The notes: a model not told the origin generated them from the sequence alone. Shown: positions 41,850 to 51,139, numbered from the stretch's first letter. The stretch is 64,000 nucleotides of DNA from Pseudomonas cedrina subsp. cedrina (GCF_001983175.1 NZ_MNPW01000011.1:1-64000); one strand, 5' to 3'. Numbers and translations are program-made.

Positions 41850-43115
41850 ATGTACGACTCGACACTGACCCTCAACGCTTTCGACCCAGAGCTGCACGAA
41901 GCGATTCACAACGAAGTGCATCGTCAGGAAGACCATATCGAGCTGATCGCCTCGGAAAACTACGCCAGCCCGCTGGTAATGCATACCCAGAGCACGGTGT
42001 TCACCAACAAGTACGCCGAAGGCTACCCCGGCAAGCGCTATTACAGCGGCTGTGAATACGTCGACGTGGCCGAGCGGCTGGCCATCGAACGGGTCAAGGC
42101 CCTGTTCAACTGCGACTATGCCAACGTGCAACCCCATGCAGGCGCCCAGGCCAATGCGGCGGTGTTCCTGGCACTGATCAACCCCGGTGATACGGTGATG
42201 GGCATGAACCTGGCCCAGGGCGGGCACCTGACCCACGGCAACCCGGCGAACTTTTCGGGGCGCCACTACCGCATCGTGCCTTATGGGCTGGACCCTGAAA
42301 CCGGCTTTCTTGACTATGACGAGATGGAACGCATCGCCCTGCGCACACGCCCCAAAATGTTGATCGGCGGCTTTTCCGCTTATTCGCGGTACAAGGACTG
42401 GGCCCGCATGCGCAGCATTGCCGACAAGGTAGGGGCTATCTTCTGGGTCGATATGGCCCATGTCGCCGGGCTGGTCGCTGCGGGCGAATACCCCGACCCG
42501 CTTCCCCATGCCCATGTGGTCACCAGCACGACGCACAAAACCCTTCGCGGGCCTCGCGGCGGTTTGATTTTGTCCAAGGGCCAGGACGAAACCTTCTACA
42601 AAAAACTCGATTCGGCGGTGTTCCCGGGCGTGCAAGGCGGGCCGCTGATGCACCAGATCGCGGCCAAGGCCGTGGCGTTCAAGGAAGCGCTTGCGCCTGC
42701 ATTTCGGACCTATCAAACCCAGGTGGTCGTCAATGCCCGGGCGATGGCTGCAGTGCTGCAAGAGCGCGGCTACAAGATCGTCTCGGGCGGTACCGACAAC
42801 CATATGATGCTGATCGACCTGTCCGACAAACCCTACACCGGCAAGGAGGCTGACGCGGCGCTGAGCAGTGCCTATATCACCGCCAACAAAAACTCGGTGC
42901 CCAATGACCCGCGCTCGCCTTTTGTGACCTCCGGCCTTCGGATCGGCACCCCGGCGGTGACCACCCGTGGGTTTGGTGTAGAGGCGTGTGAGCAAGTGGC
43001 TGGCTGGTTGTGCGACGTACTCGACGCGCTGCAAAGCGGCGACAGCGATAAGGTCGGGCACGCTGTGCGCGAACAGGTCGTCGCACTGTGCCGGCGTCAT
43101 CCGGTGTATCGCTAA
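41850..43115 (+). CDS. glyA: Serine hydroxymethyltransferase, cluster copy
   Basis: A 421-residue canonical SHMT interconverting serine and glycine with a THF-bound C1 unit. The motif TSTTHKTLRGPRGG retains PLP lysine K230; other conserved parts (NKYAEGYPGKRYY, QPHAGAQAN, QGGHLTHG, DMAHVAGL, TSGLRIGTPA) are complete. ATG 41850 with AAGGAC upstream. Pseudomonads often carry two or more glyA copies; this one ends the right operon and could provide C1 units, or process an amino acid in the pathway, beside the lysine-less paralogue at 34188. An inverted repeat follows. Confidence 0.92.
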   Translation: MYDSTLTLNAFDPELHEAIHNEVHRQEDHIELIASENYASPLVMHTQSTVFTNKYAEGYPGKRYYSGCEYVDVAERLAIERVKALFNCDYANVQPHAGAQANAAVFLALINPGDTVMGMNLAQGGHLTHGNPANFSGRHYRIVPYGLDPETGFLDYDEMERIALRTRPKMLIGGFSAYSRYKDWARMRSIADKVGAIFWVDMAHVAGLVAAGEYPDPLPHAHVVTSTTHKTLRGPRGGLILSKGQDETFYKKLDSAVFPGVQGGPLMHQIAAKAVAFKEALAPAFRTYQTQVVVNARAMAAVLQERGYKIVSGGTDNHMMLIDLSDKPYTGKEADAALSSAYITANKNSVPNDPRSPFVTSGLRIGTPAVTTRGFGVEACEQVAGWLCDVLDALQSGDSDKVGHAVREQVVALCRRHPVYR

Positions 43116-43122
43116 GCCTGGT

Positions 43123-43152
43123 CCGGCCATCGCCTGAGGGGGCGGTGGCCGG
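43123..43152. terminator. Inverted repeat after glyA
   Basis: CCGGCCATCGCC (43123-43134) and GGCGGTGGCCGG (43141-43152) form a 12-bp stem with one wobble and a 6-nt loop, between the convergent glyA and acyl-CoA-dehydrogenase-like genes. A T-run is absent. Confidence 0.55.
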
Positions 43153-43158
43153 GGCTCA

Positions 43159-44406
43159 TCAGCCGCTCCCCTTCGCTACACCCACCCGCCACTGCGCGGG
43201 CGGCAACACCCCGTTGACCAGGTAATTGCCCACAATCCGCGACTTGTATACCCGCGGATTGTGGTTCGCCAAGGTGCGCGCATTGCGCCACAACCGGTCC
43301 AGCGCTTTGTCGCTGGCGGTGGCACTGGCGCCCAGCGCATCGAACAGCGCGGTGGTGGCCGCCAGCGTCGCATCCACTACCGGGTTGACCGCCAGGCACA
43401 CTTCCAGCTCCGCCAGCGCCACGTGCGGGTCGTCATCATGCAGCGGCTGGCCATGGGCGATCACGTGGTGCGCCGTGCGCTCCAGGCGTTGCGCCGCCTG
43501 CTGCGCGATGGCTTGCGCGGCGTAGGCTTGGCTCGCCACCTCGCCGATCACCTGCAGCAGTTGCACGTCCTGCGCGGCGGTGTCGGCGTTGCCGGTGGTG
43601 AACGTGCGGGCGCGCCGGCTGAGTTCTTCGGCGCCACTCAGTGCAGCGCGGCGGGCGATGCCGGCGAGGGTGCTGAGGTGGTAGAGCTGGAAGAACGATT
43701 GGCCGTGGCCAAAGCGCTGCTGGGTCAGGCGCACCTCGTCGTCCACCACCGGCGCGTTGTCGAAAATGCAGGTGCCGCTGGCGGTGAGGCGTTGGCCGAA
43801 GCCGTTCCAGTCATCCACGATCTGCACGCCGGGAGCCTTGAGGTCGACGACCACGCTGTAATGTGTGCCGTCTTCACCGGTAGCGATGGTGTTGATCAGG
43901 TCGCTGTAGAGCGCGCCGGTGGTGTAGAACTTTCTGCCGCTGATGCGCAAGGCGCCGGTTGCGTCGCGGTGCAGGCGGGTCTCGAAATCGCCCCGTGCCT
44001 GGGTGCCGACTTCGGTGCTGCCGGGGGAAAGCAGGGCGCCCTGGCCGAGGCGATCGAGCCATTTGGCGCGCCAGTCGAGGTCCTTGGCGCTGAGTACGTC
44101 TTCGCAAAAACCGAAGTGGCCGCGCAGGGCCTGGGTGATGTTGGAGTCGGCGGCGGACAGCTCGGTGAGCAGGGCGAGCAGCTCGACCAGGGTGGCGTCC
44201 TGGCCGCCATAACTGACGGGCAGACGCCAACGGGGCAAGCCCAGGGCGTTCAGTTGCTGGATCACCGAGGCGAGGTTGCCGCGTGTCTGATCCGCCTCGG
44301 CGGCCTGCGCGAGAATCTGCGCAAACAGCGGGCGAAACGGCGCGGCCAGTTGTTCGTAGCGGGCGGTGGGCGGTGCGCCCCAGATATTCAAAGCGGGAAT
44401 CGACAT
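43159..44406 (-). CDS. SfnB/DszC-type acyl-CoA dehydrogenase-family monooxygenase
   Basis: A 415-residue flavin monooxygenase of the acyl-CoA dehydrogenase superfamily. The fold signatures are visible (PVSYGGQDATLVEL, GALLSPGSTEVGTQ, ISGRKFYTTGALYSD), in the DszC/SfnB style used for FMNH2-dependent oxidation of organosulfur compounds. It is divergent from an SsuA-type binding protein, with 241 bp between, which supports a sulfur-scavenging role. No flavin reductase gene is beside it. An alternative is a different FMNH2 substrate. Confidence 0.87.
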   Translation of the reverse strand: MSIPALNIWGAPPTARYEQLAAPFRPLFAQILAQAAEADQTRGNLASVIQQLNALGLPRWRLPVSYGGQDATLVELLALLTELSAADSNITQALRGHFGFCEDVLSAKDLDWRAKWLDRLGQGALLSPGSTEVGTQARGDFETRLHRDATGALRISGRKFYTTGALYSDLINTIATGEDGTHYSVVVDLKAPGVQIVDDWNGFGQRLTASGTCIFDNAPVVDDEVRLTQQRFGHGQSFFQLYHLSTLAGIARRAALSGAEELSRRARTFTTGNADTAAQDVQLLQVIGEVASQAYAAQAIAQQAAQRLERTAHHVIAHGQPLHDDDPHVALAELEVCLAVNPVVDATLAATTALFDALGASATASDKALDRLWRNARTLANHNPRVYKSRIVGNYLVNGVLPPAQWRVGVAKGSG

Positions 44407-44647
44407 GCAATGGACCTTGCTGAAAGAGGTTCAGGTGCTGGGGTCCAGTGGTCTGGTGACGTCACCCTAACCCAAGGGTGGCGAAATTTTTAATACGAAA
44501 AGTAGCTAGCGAGCTGTGAGGCAGTTCTATCGATAGTGCACAACAGTATTAAACGCCGCGCTTTTATTGCGATAGCTTCTAGGGCGAACGACCAGACTGC
44601 ATGCTCACAGATGGTTGAAACCGACCAACTACCCTGTGGGTGATTTC

Positions 44648-45571
44648 ATGATCAACCGTCGAACACTGCTCTCTCTGCTGGGCCTGGCCTCGCTCTCCTT
44701 GTACGGCCCTTCAACATGGGCGGCGCAGCCTCAAACATTGATTGTGGGCGATCAGTTCTTCTCCAATCGCATCGTGCTGGAGCTTTCGGGCGAGCTCAAA
44801 GACCTGCCCTATAAGATCGACTTCAAACGCTTCAACACCGGCTCTCCCGTGGCCTCGGCGGTGGCCAGCGGCGCGCTGGACGTAGGCATCGTCGGCGATA
44901 CCCCGGTGATCAGCCTGGCCGCCAATGGCGCGCCGGTCAAGGTGGTCGCCAGCACCCAGACCAGCCTCGACGGCGTGGGCATCGTGGCGCGCAAGGGCAT
45001 TCACTCGGTGGCGGACCTCAAAGGCAAGACCGTCGCCATCTGGAACGGCTCGTGGAGCCAGCAACTGGCGTATAAGGCGCTGGACGAAGCCGGTGTGCCG
45101 CGCAGCAGCGTCCACTTCAAATACCTGCTCCCGGCCGAAGCGAGCCTGGCGCTGACCCAGGGCGACATCGATGCCTTCGGTACGTGGGAACCCTATGTGT
45201 CGTTGCAGGAAAAAGAAGGCAGCACCTTGATCCGCAACGCCAAGGGCTTGATGAGCGCGCCGACTTACATCGTGGCGTATGAACCGGCGTTGGCGCAGAA
45301 AAGCGCGATTATCAAGGACTTCATCGCACGCCTCACCCGTGCGCGTGTATGGAGCGCCACGCACGTTGATGAGTATGCCGAGGCGTGGTCCAAGGCCAAC
45401 CAGTCGGCGCCGGAAATCGCCAAGGTGTGGTTCAAGCGCGATGCAATCAAGGTGCTGCCCATCTCGCCGAAGATTGTCAGCGAAGCCCAGGCCACGGCGG
45501 ATTTCCTGGTGGATGCGCAGATGCTGAAGCAGCGGTATGACGTGGCGCCGTTGTTTGATCGGGCGCTTTAA
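44648..45571 (+). CDS. SsuA-like ABC transporter substrate-binding protein
   Basis: A 307-residue periplasmic binding protein of the SsuA/TauA aliphatic-sulfonate type. Signal peptide LLSLLGLASLSLYGPSTWAA with a preceding RR pair (INRRTLLSL) that may allow Tat export. Mature landmarks are GALDVGIVGDTPVISLAANG and GIHSVADLKGKTVAIW. ATG 44648 is preceded by GGTGA. No ssuB/ssuC follows, so it would have to use a permease elsewhere or be an orphan. Its divergent partner is the SfnB/DszC-type enzyme. Confidence 0.88.
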   Translation: MINRRTLLSLLGLASLSLYGPSTWAAQPQTLIVGDQFFSNRIVLELSGELKDLPYKIDFKRFNTGSPVASAVASGALDVGIVGDTPVISLAANGAPVKVVASTQTSLDGVGIVARKGIHSVADLKGKTVAIWNGSWSQQLAYKALDEAGVPRSSVHFKYLLPAEASLALTQGDIDAFGTWEPYVSLQEKEGSTLIRNAKGLMSAPTYIVAYEPALAQKSAIIKDFIARLTRARVWSATHVDEYAEAWSKANQSAPEIAKVWFKRDAIKVLPISPKIVSEAQATADFLVDAQMLKQRYDVAPLFDRAL

Positions 45572-45683
45572 ACGCGCAGGAAACAAGCACTCATAGTCTC
45601 GGCCGAACGTTTGTACGGTGCTGAACTAGGATTTTTTCTTCCGGAGCTCATCGGAAACAAAAATTCACTGGCATCGACAAGGA

Positions 45684-45699
45684 GTAGCCAGTAGGCTAC
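45684..45699. promoter_or_regulatory. Toxin-antitoxin operator palindrome
   Basis: GTAGCC-AGTA-GGCTAC, perfect 6-bp arms with a 4-bp spacer, 11 bp upstream of the RelE-type toxin start. The position fits autorepression by the HigA-like antitoxin or its complex. Confidence 0.6.
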
Positions 45700-45709
45700 A
45701 AGTGATACT

Positions 45710-46012
45710 TTGACTAACGTAATCGGCAGGACGCCGGAGTTTGATACATGGCTCGACGGCATGAGGGATATTTGTGGGAAAGTGGCTGTTCTGACTCGGC
45801 TGGACAGAGCCGAAGAAAACAATTTTGGCGATTGCGAGCCGGTAGGCGGTGGCTTGAGTGAAATGCGGGTGTTCGTCGGGCCCGGCTACAGGATGTACTT
45901 TGTACGGACGGGCATCACCGCTTACCTGATGCTGTGGGGAAGCGATAAAACCGACCAAAAGAGAGGAATCAAACGGGCAAAAGAGATTCTCGATGCCCTG
46001 AGAGGCAGATGA
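45710..46012 (+). CDS. RelE/ParE-family toxin (putative addiction killer)
   Basis: A 100-residue toxin of the RelE/HigB-like addiction killer subfamily: RTPEFDTWLDGMRD, LDRAEENNFGDCEPVGGGLSE, MRVFVGPGYRMYFVRTG and WGSDKTDQKRGIKRAKEIL. RelE fold toxins cut mRNA on ribosomes; this subgroup usually precedes its antitoxin, as here. The start is a TTG (45710) fitting the family N-terminus; a ribosome site is weak. It is 1 bp from the antitoxin gene, so the two are coupled. Confidence 0.88.
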   Translation: MTNVIGRTPEFDTWLDGMRDICGKVAVLTRLDRAEENNFGDCEPVGGGLSEMRVFVGPGYRMYFVRTGITAYLMLWGSDKTDQKRGIKRAKEILDALRGR

Positions 46013-46013
46013 A

Positions 46014-46367
46014 ATGAGCGAATCGAAATTCAAACCAGAGGACATGCCGATCCTCGATCTTGATACATCCGGCACCAGCGTCTATGAAGCTTCACGCTTC
46101 CTCGACAGCCCAGAAACGATCAGCGCGTACCTCGCGCAAAGCATGAGGTCTCAAGACCCTCAAATACTCATGAAGGCGCTGGCCGAGGTTGCCAAGGCGC
46201 AAGGAGTGAATAAAGTTGCCGAGGCCGCGGGGGTTAATCGCGAGAGCCTTTACAAGACGCTGAAAGGCGGCTCAAAAACGCGCTATGAAACGATCCAAAA
46301 GTTAATGGTTGCGTTAGGGGTCGAGCTGACCGTGCAGCCAATCCAACGACCACTATCCGTAAAGTAA
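46014..46367 (+). CDS. HigA-like addiction-module antitoxin
   Basis: A 117-residue antitoxin of the putative addiction-module antidote family: an N-terminal part binding the toxin and a C-terminal XRE-type HTH (NKVAEAAGVNRESLYKTLKG) with the closing IQKLMVALGVELTV. It starts 2 nt after the toxin's stop. With the palindrome at 45684-45699 it forms a complete, intact module. Confidence 0.9.
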   Translation: MSESKFKPEDMPILDLDTSGTSVYEASRFLDSPETISAYLAQSMRSQDPQILMKALAEVAKAQGVNKVAEAAGVNRESLYKTLKGGSKTRYETIQKLMVALGVELTVQPIQRPLSVK

Positions 46368-46378
46368 CTAAGTCCAAA

Positions 46379-46660
46379 TGTGGGAGCTGTCGAGCCCCGG
46401 CGAGGCTGCGAAGGCGGCGGCACTGGCAACATCTTTATCGCCTGACCCACCGCTTTCGCAGCCTCGCTAAAGCTCGACAGCTCCCACAGGGGATCGGCTG
46501 TGTCCGGCGGAATTGGGTTGTGCCTGTGAACGCAATTTCAGCAACGACCGAGATCAAATGTGGGAGCTGTCGAGCCCCGGCGAGGCTGCGAAGGCGGCGG
46601 CACTGTTAACATCTTCATCAGCTGCCCCACCGCTATCGCAGCCTCGCTAAAGCTCGACAC
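46379..46660. repeat. Two REP pairs, TGTGGGAGC type
   Basis: Two consecutive inverted pairs: 46379-46492 and 46559-46660, each TGTGGGAGCTGTCGAGC... with the complementary GCTCGACAGCTCCCACA; the second lacks its last arm. Period near 180 bp as in the 1-570 array. Nothing else is visible in this 317-bp gap before the glucarate operon. Confidence 0.85.
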
Positions 46661-46684
46661 ACATCTACCCACCCTATCGAACCG

Positions 46685-48010
46685 TCAGCGCACCAGGCAC
46701 GGTTGCTTGTTGTTGAAGCGCCAGCCCGGAATCAGGAACTGCATCGCCACACTGTCATCCCGCGCGCCGAGGCCCATGCCCTTGTACAGTTCGTGGGCCT
46801 TGGCCACGGCGTCCATGTCGATGTCCACGCCCAGGCCTGGCTTGCTCGGCACTTTCACGTAACCGCCTTCGATTTGCAGCGGCTCGCGGGTCAGGCGCTG
46901 GCCGTCCTGCCAGATCCAATGGGTGTCGATGGCGGTGATGTCGCCCGGTGCTGCGGCGGCGACTTGGGTGAACATCGCCAGGGAAATATCGAAGTGGTTG
47001 TTGGAGTGCGAGCCCCAGGTCAGGCCCCATTCATGGCACATCTGCGCCACGCGCACCGAACCTTGCATGGTCCAGAAGTGCGGGTCGGCCAGTGGAATGT
47101 CCACCGATTGCAATTGGATCGCGTGGCCCATTTCGCGCCAGTCGGTGGCGATCATGTTGGTGGCGGTTTTCAGGCCCGTGGCGCGGCGGAATTCGGCCAT
47201 GACTTCGCGGCCCGAGTAGCCGTTCTCGGCGCCGCACGGGTCCTCGGCGTAGGCCAGCACGTGGTGCTGGTCGCGGCACAGGCGGATGGCTTCTTTCAAC
47301 GACCAGGCGCCGTTGGGGTCCAGGGTGATACGTGCCGTCGGAAAGCGTTCGGCCAGGGCGGTGACGGCTTCGATTTCCGCGTCGCCGCTGAGGACGCCGC
47401 CCTTGAGCTTGAAGTCGTTGAAGCCGTATCTGGCCTGCGCGGCTTCGGCCAGGCGCACCACGGCGTCGCTGGTCAGGGCCTTTTCGTGGCGCAGGCGGAA
47501 CCAGTCATCGTCGCTGTCGGCTTCGTTGCGGTAGGCCAGATCGGTGGCACTGCGGTCGCCGACGTAGAACAGGTAGCCGAGCATTTTCACCGCATCGCGC
47601 TGCTGGCCTTCGCCGAGCAGGGCCGCCACCGGGACGTCGAGAAACTGGCCGAGCAAGTCGAGCAGCGCGGCTTCCATGGCGGTGACGGCGTGGATGGTGA
47701 TGCGCAGGTCAAACGTCTGCAAACCGCGCCCTGCCGAGTCGCGTGACGCGAAGGTGCTGCGCATCTGGTTGAGCACGCGCTGGTACTGGCCGATAGGCTG
47801 GCCGATCACCAGGCCGCGGGCGTCTTCCAGGGTTTCGCGGATGCGCTCGCCGCCGGGTACCTCACCTACACCGGTATTGCCGGCGCTGTCCTTGAGGATA
47901 ACGATATTGCGTGTGAAATAAGGCCCATGGGCGCCGCTCAGGTTGAGCAGCATGCTGTCGTGGCCGGCGACGGGGATGACCTGGAAGTGGGTGACGACGG
48001 GAGTGTTCAT
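46685..48010 (-). CDS. gudD: Glucarate dehydratase
   Basis: A 441-residue enolase-superfamily enzyme that dehydrates D-glucarate (and L-idarate) to 5-keto-4-deoxyglucarate. Conserved pieces include VGEVPGGERIRETLEDAR, FKLKGGVLSGDAEIEA (general-base Lys), ITLDPNGAWSLKEAI and CGAENGYSGREVMAEF, TATNMIATDWREMGHA, SHSNNHFDISLAMF (general-base His). All catalytic residues are in place. Follows the gudP transporter gene by 19 bp in one operon; the FadR-type regulator is divergent. Confidence 0.94.
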   Translation of the reverse strand: MNTPVVTHFQVIPVAGHDSMLLNLSGAHGPYFTRNIVILKDSAGNTGVGEVPGGERIRETLEDARGLVIGQPIGQYQRVLNQMRSTFASRDSAGRGLQTFDLRITIHAVTAMEAALLDLLGQFLDVPVAALLGEGQQRDAVKMLGYLFYVGDRSATDLAYRNEADSDDDWFRLRHEKALTSDAVVRLAEAAQARYGFNDFKLKGGVLSGDAEIEAVTALAERFPTARITLDPNGAWSLKEAIRLCRDQHHVLAYAEDPCGAENGYSGREVMAEFRRATGLKTATNMIATDWREMGHAIQLQSVDIPLADPHFWTMQGSVRVAQMCHEWGLTWGSHSNNHFDISLAMFTQVAAAAPGDITAIDTHWIWQDGQRLTREPLQIEGGYVKVPSKPGLGVDIDMDAVAKAHELYKGMGLGARDDSVAMQFLIPGWRFNNKQPCLVR

Positions 48011-48029
48011 GGCAAATTCCTGAAGTGAC

Positions 48030-49391
48030 TTAAAGAGGTTTGCTGATGGCAGCGCCGGTGGCCGAGGCGTCGGCTGGCGTCAGTGCGACCGAGGGCTTGG
48101 TCTTGGCAAAGAACACCAGGATCGCCGCAAGCACCGAGGTCCCGGCCAGGCCGTAGAGGCCGCCCTGGATCGAACCTGTGGTCTGTTCCAGAAAACCGAA
48201 GGTAGTCGGTGCGACGAAGCCACCCAGGTTGCCGATGGAGTTGATCAGCGCGATCACCGCGGCGGCGATACGCACGTCCAGGTAGCCCTGGGGAATCGGC
48301 CAGAACAGCGACGACGCCGACTTGAAACCGATGGCCGCAAAACAGATCGCCACAAAGGCGAAGACCGGCCCGCCGGTGGTGGACATGAACATGCCCGCTG
48401 CGGCAATCAGCAGCGCCGCAGCGACCCAGGCCTGCTGAAACTTGAACTTGCCCGACAGCGAGGCGAAGGCGTACATGGCGATGATCGAGATCAGCCACGG
48501 AATCGAATTGAAGAAACCGACCTGTACATCACTCAAGTCCCCCATCTTCTTGATGATGCTTGGCAGCCAGAACGTCGCCGCGTAGATCGTCAGTTGGATG
48601 CAGAAGTACAGCGCGCAGAACAGCATGATCTGGCGATCCCTGAGCAGCTTGCCGATGGTCGGTTTGACGGTGGTGAGGGCCTCGCGCTCGCGCTGTTCCT
48701 GGTCGATCGCATTGACCAGGGCGTCCTGTTCTTCGCGGGTCATCCATTTGGCGTCGTGGGGTTTTGAGTCCAGCCAGAACCACACAAAAAAGCCGATCAC
48801 CACCGAGGCCAGGCCTTCAATAGCAAACATCCATTGCCAGCCGTGCAAGCCAAACCCTTCGATCTGCAGCAGCGCGCCCGACAGCGGCCCGGAAATCAGC
48901 GACGCAATCGCCGAGCCACTGAGGAAAATCGCGATGGCCTTACCGCGCTCCACACCGGGCAACCAGCGTGTGAAGTAGTAGATCACGCCAGGGAAGAAAC
49001 CGGCCTCGGCCACGCCCAGCAGAAAGCGCAGGATGTAGAAGTGGGTTTCGTTCTGGATGAACGCCATCAGGGTCGCGACGATGCCCCAGGTGAACATGAT
49101 GCGGGTCAGCCAGATACGTGCACCGACCTTTTGCAGCAGCATGTTGGAAGGCACTTCGAACAGCGCGTAGCCGATGAAAAACAGCCCGGCGCCGAAGCCA
49201 TAGGCCGCCGCGCCGATGCCCAGGTCATGCTCCATGTGCGTACGCACAAAGCCGATATTGACCCGGTCGATGTAATTGAGGATGAACATGATCACGAACA
49301 GTGGGAGCACATGGCCCTTCACTTTCTTCACGGCGCGCGCGAGGACTGGATCACTGTCTGGTGCGGCAGATACCTGGCTTGAATGGCTCAC
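48030..49391 (-). CDS. gudP: Glucarate/galactarate MFS transporter GudP
   Basis: A 453-residue anion:cation symporter-type MFS protein. Twelve membrane spans; the family motifs NYIDRVNIGFVRTHMEHDLG near the start, GVAEAGFFPGVIYYFTRWLP and FWLDSKPHDAKWMTREEQDA match the glucarate/galactarate (GudP/ExuT) group. The first gene of the operon, upstream of gudD. It imports the sugar acids which gudD then dehydrates. A 294-bp region separates it from the regulator. Confidence 0.93.
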   Translation of the reverse strand: MSHSSQVSAAPDSDPVLARAVKKVKGHVLPLFVIMFILNYIDRVNIGFVRTHMEHDLGIGAAAYGFGAGLFFIGYALFEVPSNMLLQKVGARIWLTRIMFTWGIVATLMAFIQNETHFYILRFLLGVAEAGFFPGVIYYFTRWLPGVERGKAIAIFLSGSAIASLISGPLSGALLQIEGFGLHGWQWMFAIEGLASVVIGFFVWFWLDSKPHDAKWMTREEQDALVNAIDQEQREREALTTVKPTIGKLLRDRQIMLFCALYFCIQLTIYAATFWLPSIIKKMGDLSDVQVGFFNSIPWLISIIAMYAFASLSGKFKFQQAWVAAALLIAAAGMFMSTTGGPVFAFVAICFAAIGFKSASSLFWPIPQGYLDVRIAAAVIALINSIGNLGGFVAPTTFGFLEQTTGSIQGGLYGLAGTSVLAAILVFFAKTKPSVALTPADASATGAAISKPL

Positions 49392-49631
49392 AATTGAAAC
49401 TCCCCCTGATTATTTTTATGCGGGTTTGCGTGTCTTGTTGATAGACATCATACAAGTAGGTTTCTTTTGGCTGCAATGCGTTAATGATTGTTTTGTTCGC
49501 TTGATGGCGTGTATGGGCCGGATTGTTGATATTTAAGCGTGCAATAACAGCGGGTTAGCTAATTTTTTCCGTGCGGTTCACCCTTTGGGTGCTACGGAGG
49601 CTAACGTTTGGAGGTGGGGTAAGGATCTAGG

Positions 49632-49642
49632 TTGTCATACAA
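49632..49642. promoter_or_regulatory. Candidate FadR-type operator in gud intergenic region
   Basis: TTGTCATACAA is an inverted repeat TTGT-N3-ACAA, matching the short hyphenated palindromes bound by FadR-subfamily GntR regulators. A similar CATACAAG occurs at about 49449 near gudP. Assignment rests on symmetry and position. Confidence 0.4.
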
Positions 49643-49727
49643 GATGGCGGTTTATTGAATCGACCTGAGACCATCTCCAGGCCGGATGTTAAGCTCCCCC
49701 CAGCTCAACCCCGTGGACCTCCCAGCA

Positions 49728-50447
49728 ATGCCCATTGAACGTGCAACCCCCCTCCGTAGACGCTCCACCAACCTGGCCCAGGGCGTGGTCGATGCGCTGA
49801 CCCAACGCATCCTGCTCGGTCAATTGAAGCCCGGTGAAAAACTGCCCTCCGAATCCACCATCGTGCAGGAGCACGGCGTAAGCCGAACCGTCGTGCGCGA
49901 AGCACTTTCGAAGTTGCAGGCGTCGGGACTGGTCGAGACCCGTCATGGGATCGGTACCTTCGTACTGCTGCAGCAAGCCCAGCAAGGTTTGCGGCTGCAC
50001 GTGGACACCGTGGCGAGTGTGCGCAACATGCTGGAGTTGCGCCTGGGCCTGGAGGTTCAAGCCGTGGCACTGGCGGCGTTGCGTCGAACCGACGATCAAT
50101 TGGGTCATATGCGCCAGGCGCTCGATGACTACCAGGCCTCCCTGGCCAACAACGACAGCTGCGTGGAGGAAGACAAGCGCTTTCACCAACTGATCGCCGA
50201 AGCCACCGGCAATACCTTCTTCACCGAAATCACGCTGCACCTGGGCAATGCGATGATCCCGCGCACTCAAGTGAAGGTCGATGAGCGTGGCGGCGCCGAC
50301 TTTGCCAAATTGGGGCAATTGGCGAACCTGGAACACGAGGCGATCTTCAATGCGATCAAGCGCCAGGACCCGGACGCTGCCCGCGCCGCCATGGTGCTGC
50401 ACTTGACCAACAGCCGGGACCGTTTTTCGGGGGAGCAGCGTCGGTGA
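49728..50447 (+). CDS. FadR-subfamily GntR regulator (likely gud regulator)
   Basis: A 239-residue regulator: winged helix (about 12-72, LKPGEKLPSESTIVQEHGVS and RTVVREALSKLQASGLVETR) and a C-terminal all-helical FCD domain with metal-ligand residues in DKRFHQLIAEATGN and LEHEAIFNAI. Divergent from gudPD, so it probably represses that operon and senses glucarate or a breakdown product. Start uncertain: 49728 gives MPIERATPLRRR, while 49686 is an in-frame ATG; neither has a strong ribosome site. Its end overlaps trmK by 4 bp. Confidence 0.87.
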   Translation: MPIERATPLRRRSTNLAQGVVDALTQRILLGQLKPGEKLPSESTIVQEHGVSRTVVREALSKLQASGLVETRHGIGTFVLLQQAQQGLRLHVDTVASVRNMLELRLGLEVQAVALAALRRTDDQLGHMRQALDDYQASLANNDSCVEEDKRFHQLIAEATGNTFFTEITLHLGNAMIPRTQVKVDERGGADFAKLGQLANLEHEAIFNAIKRQDPDAARAAMVLHLTNSRDRFSGEQRR

Positions 50448-51139
50448 ACGAACACACGCTATCGATGCGCCTGGAACGCGTGGCGGCCAACGTGCCCCTG
50501 GGCGCGCGCCTGGCCGATATCGGCTCCGACCACGGCTACTTGCCGGTGGCGTTGATGCGTCGAGGCGCAATCGTCGCGGCGCTGGCGGGGGAGGTGGCGA
50601 CTACGCCCTTCCATGCGGCGCAGCGCACGGTGCGCGACAACGGCCTGGAGCCACGGATTGCGGTGCGCCTGGCCGATGGCTTGGCGGCAATCGAACCCCG
50701 CGACGGCATCACAGCGATCAGCGTCTGCGGCATGGGCGGCGAGACGATCCGCGACATTCTCGAACGCGGCAAGGCGTACCTGAACGGGCAGGAACGGCTG
50801 ATCCTGCAACCCAACGGTGGCGAGCAACCGCTGCGGCATTGGCTGATGGACAACGGTTATTCCATCGTCCGTGAAGAGCTGCTCCGGGAGAACCGGTTCT
50901 ATTACGAAATTATCGTCGCCGAGCGCGCCGGACCGGTGGCGTATACCGCTGAGCAGTTGTATTTCGGCCCGCTGCAGATGCAGGCGCGCAGTCCGGTATT
51001 CCTGGCCAAGTGGCAGCGCATGCTGAGCCAGAAGCGAAAGACGTTGGTCAGCCTGAAGCACGCGCGGCAGGCGGTGCCTGAGGAGAAGGTGCAGGAGATT
51101 GCCAGGCAGGCCAAATGGATTACTGCGTTATTGGCGTGA
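50444..51139 (+). CDS. trmK: tRNA (adenine22-N1)-methyltransferase TrmK
   Basis: A 231-residue SAM-dependent methyltransferase of the TrmK/YqfN family that modifies A22 in tRNA. Rossmann motif I is ARLADIGSDHGYLPVALM; ISVCGMGGETIRDILERG and LQPNGGEQPLRHWL follow, with a coiled-coil-like C-terminal helix pair. It starts with GTG overlapping the upstream stop (GTGA). The coupling to a sugar-acid regulator looks incidental. A22 methylation is mainly known in Gram-positive bacteria, but such homologues occur in pseudomonads. Confidence 0.88.
   Translation: MNEHTLSMRLERVAANVPLGARLADIGSDHGYLPVALMRRGAIVAALAGEVATTPFHAAQRTVRDNGLEPRIAVRLADGLAAIEPRDGITAISVCGMGGETIRDILERGKAYLNGQERLILQPNGGEQPLRHWLMDNGYSIVREELLRENRFYYEIIVAERAGPVAYTAEQLYFGPLQMQARSPVFLAKWQRMLSQKRKTLVSLKHARQAVPEEKVQEIARQAKWITALLA

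Noticed and set aside
44521..44545. CTATCGATAG palindrome between the sfnB-like and ssuA-like genes
   Set aside because: Short and AT-containing; could be chance, and no known regulator motif matched.
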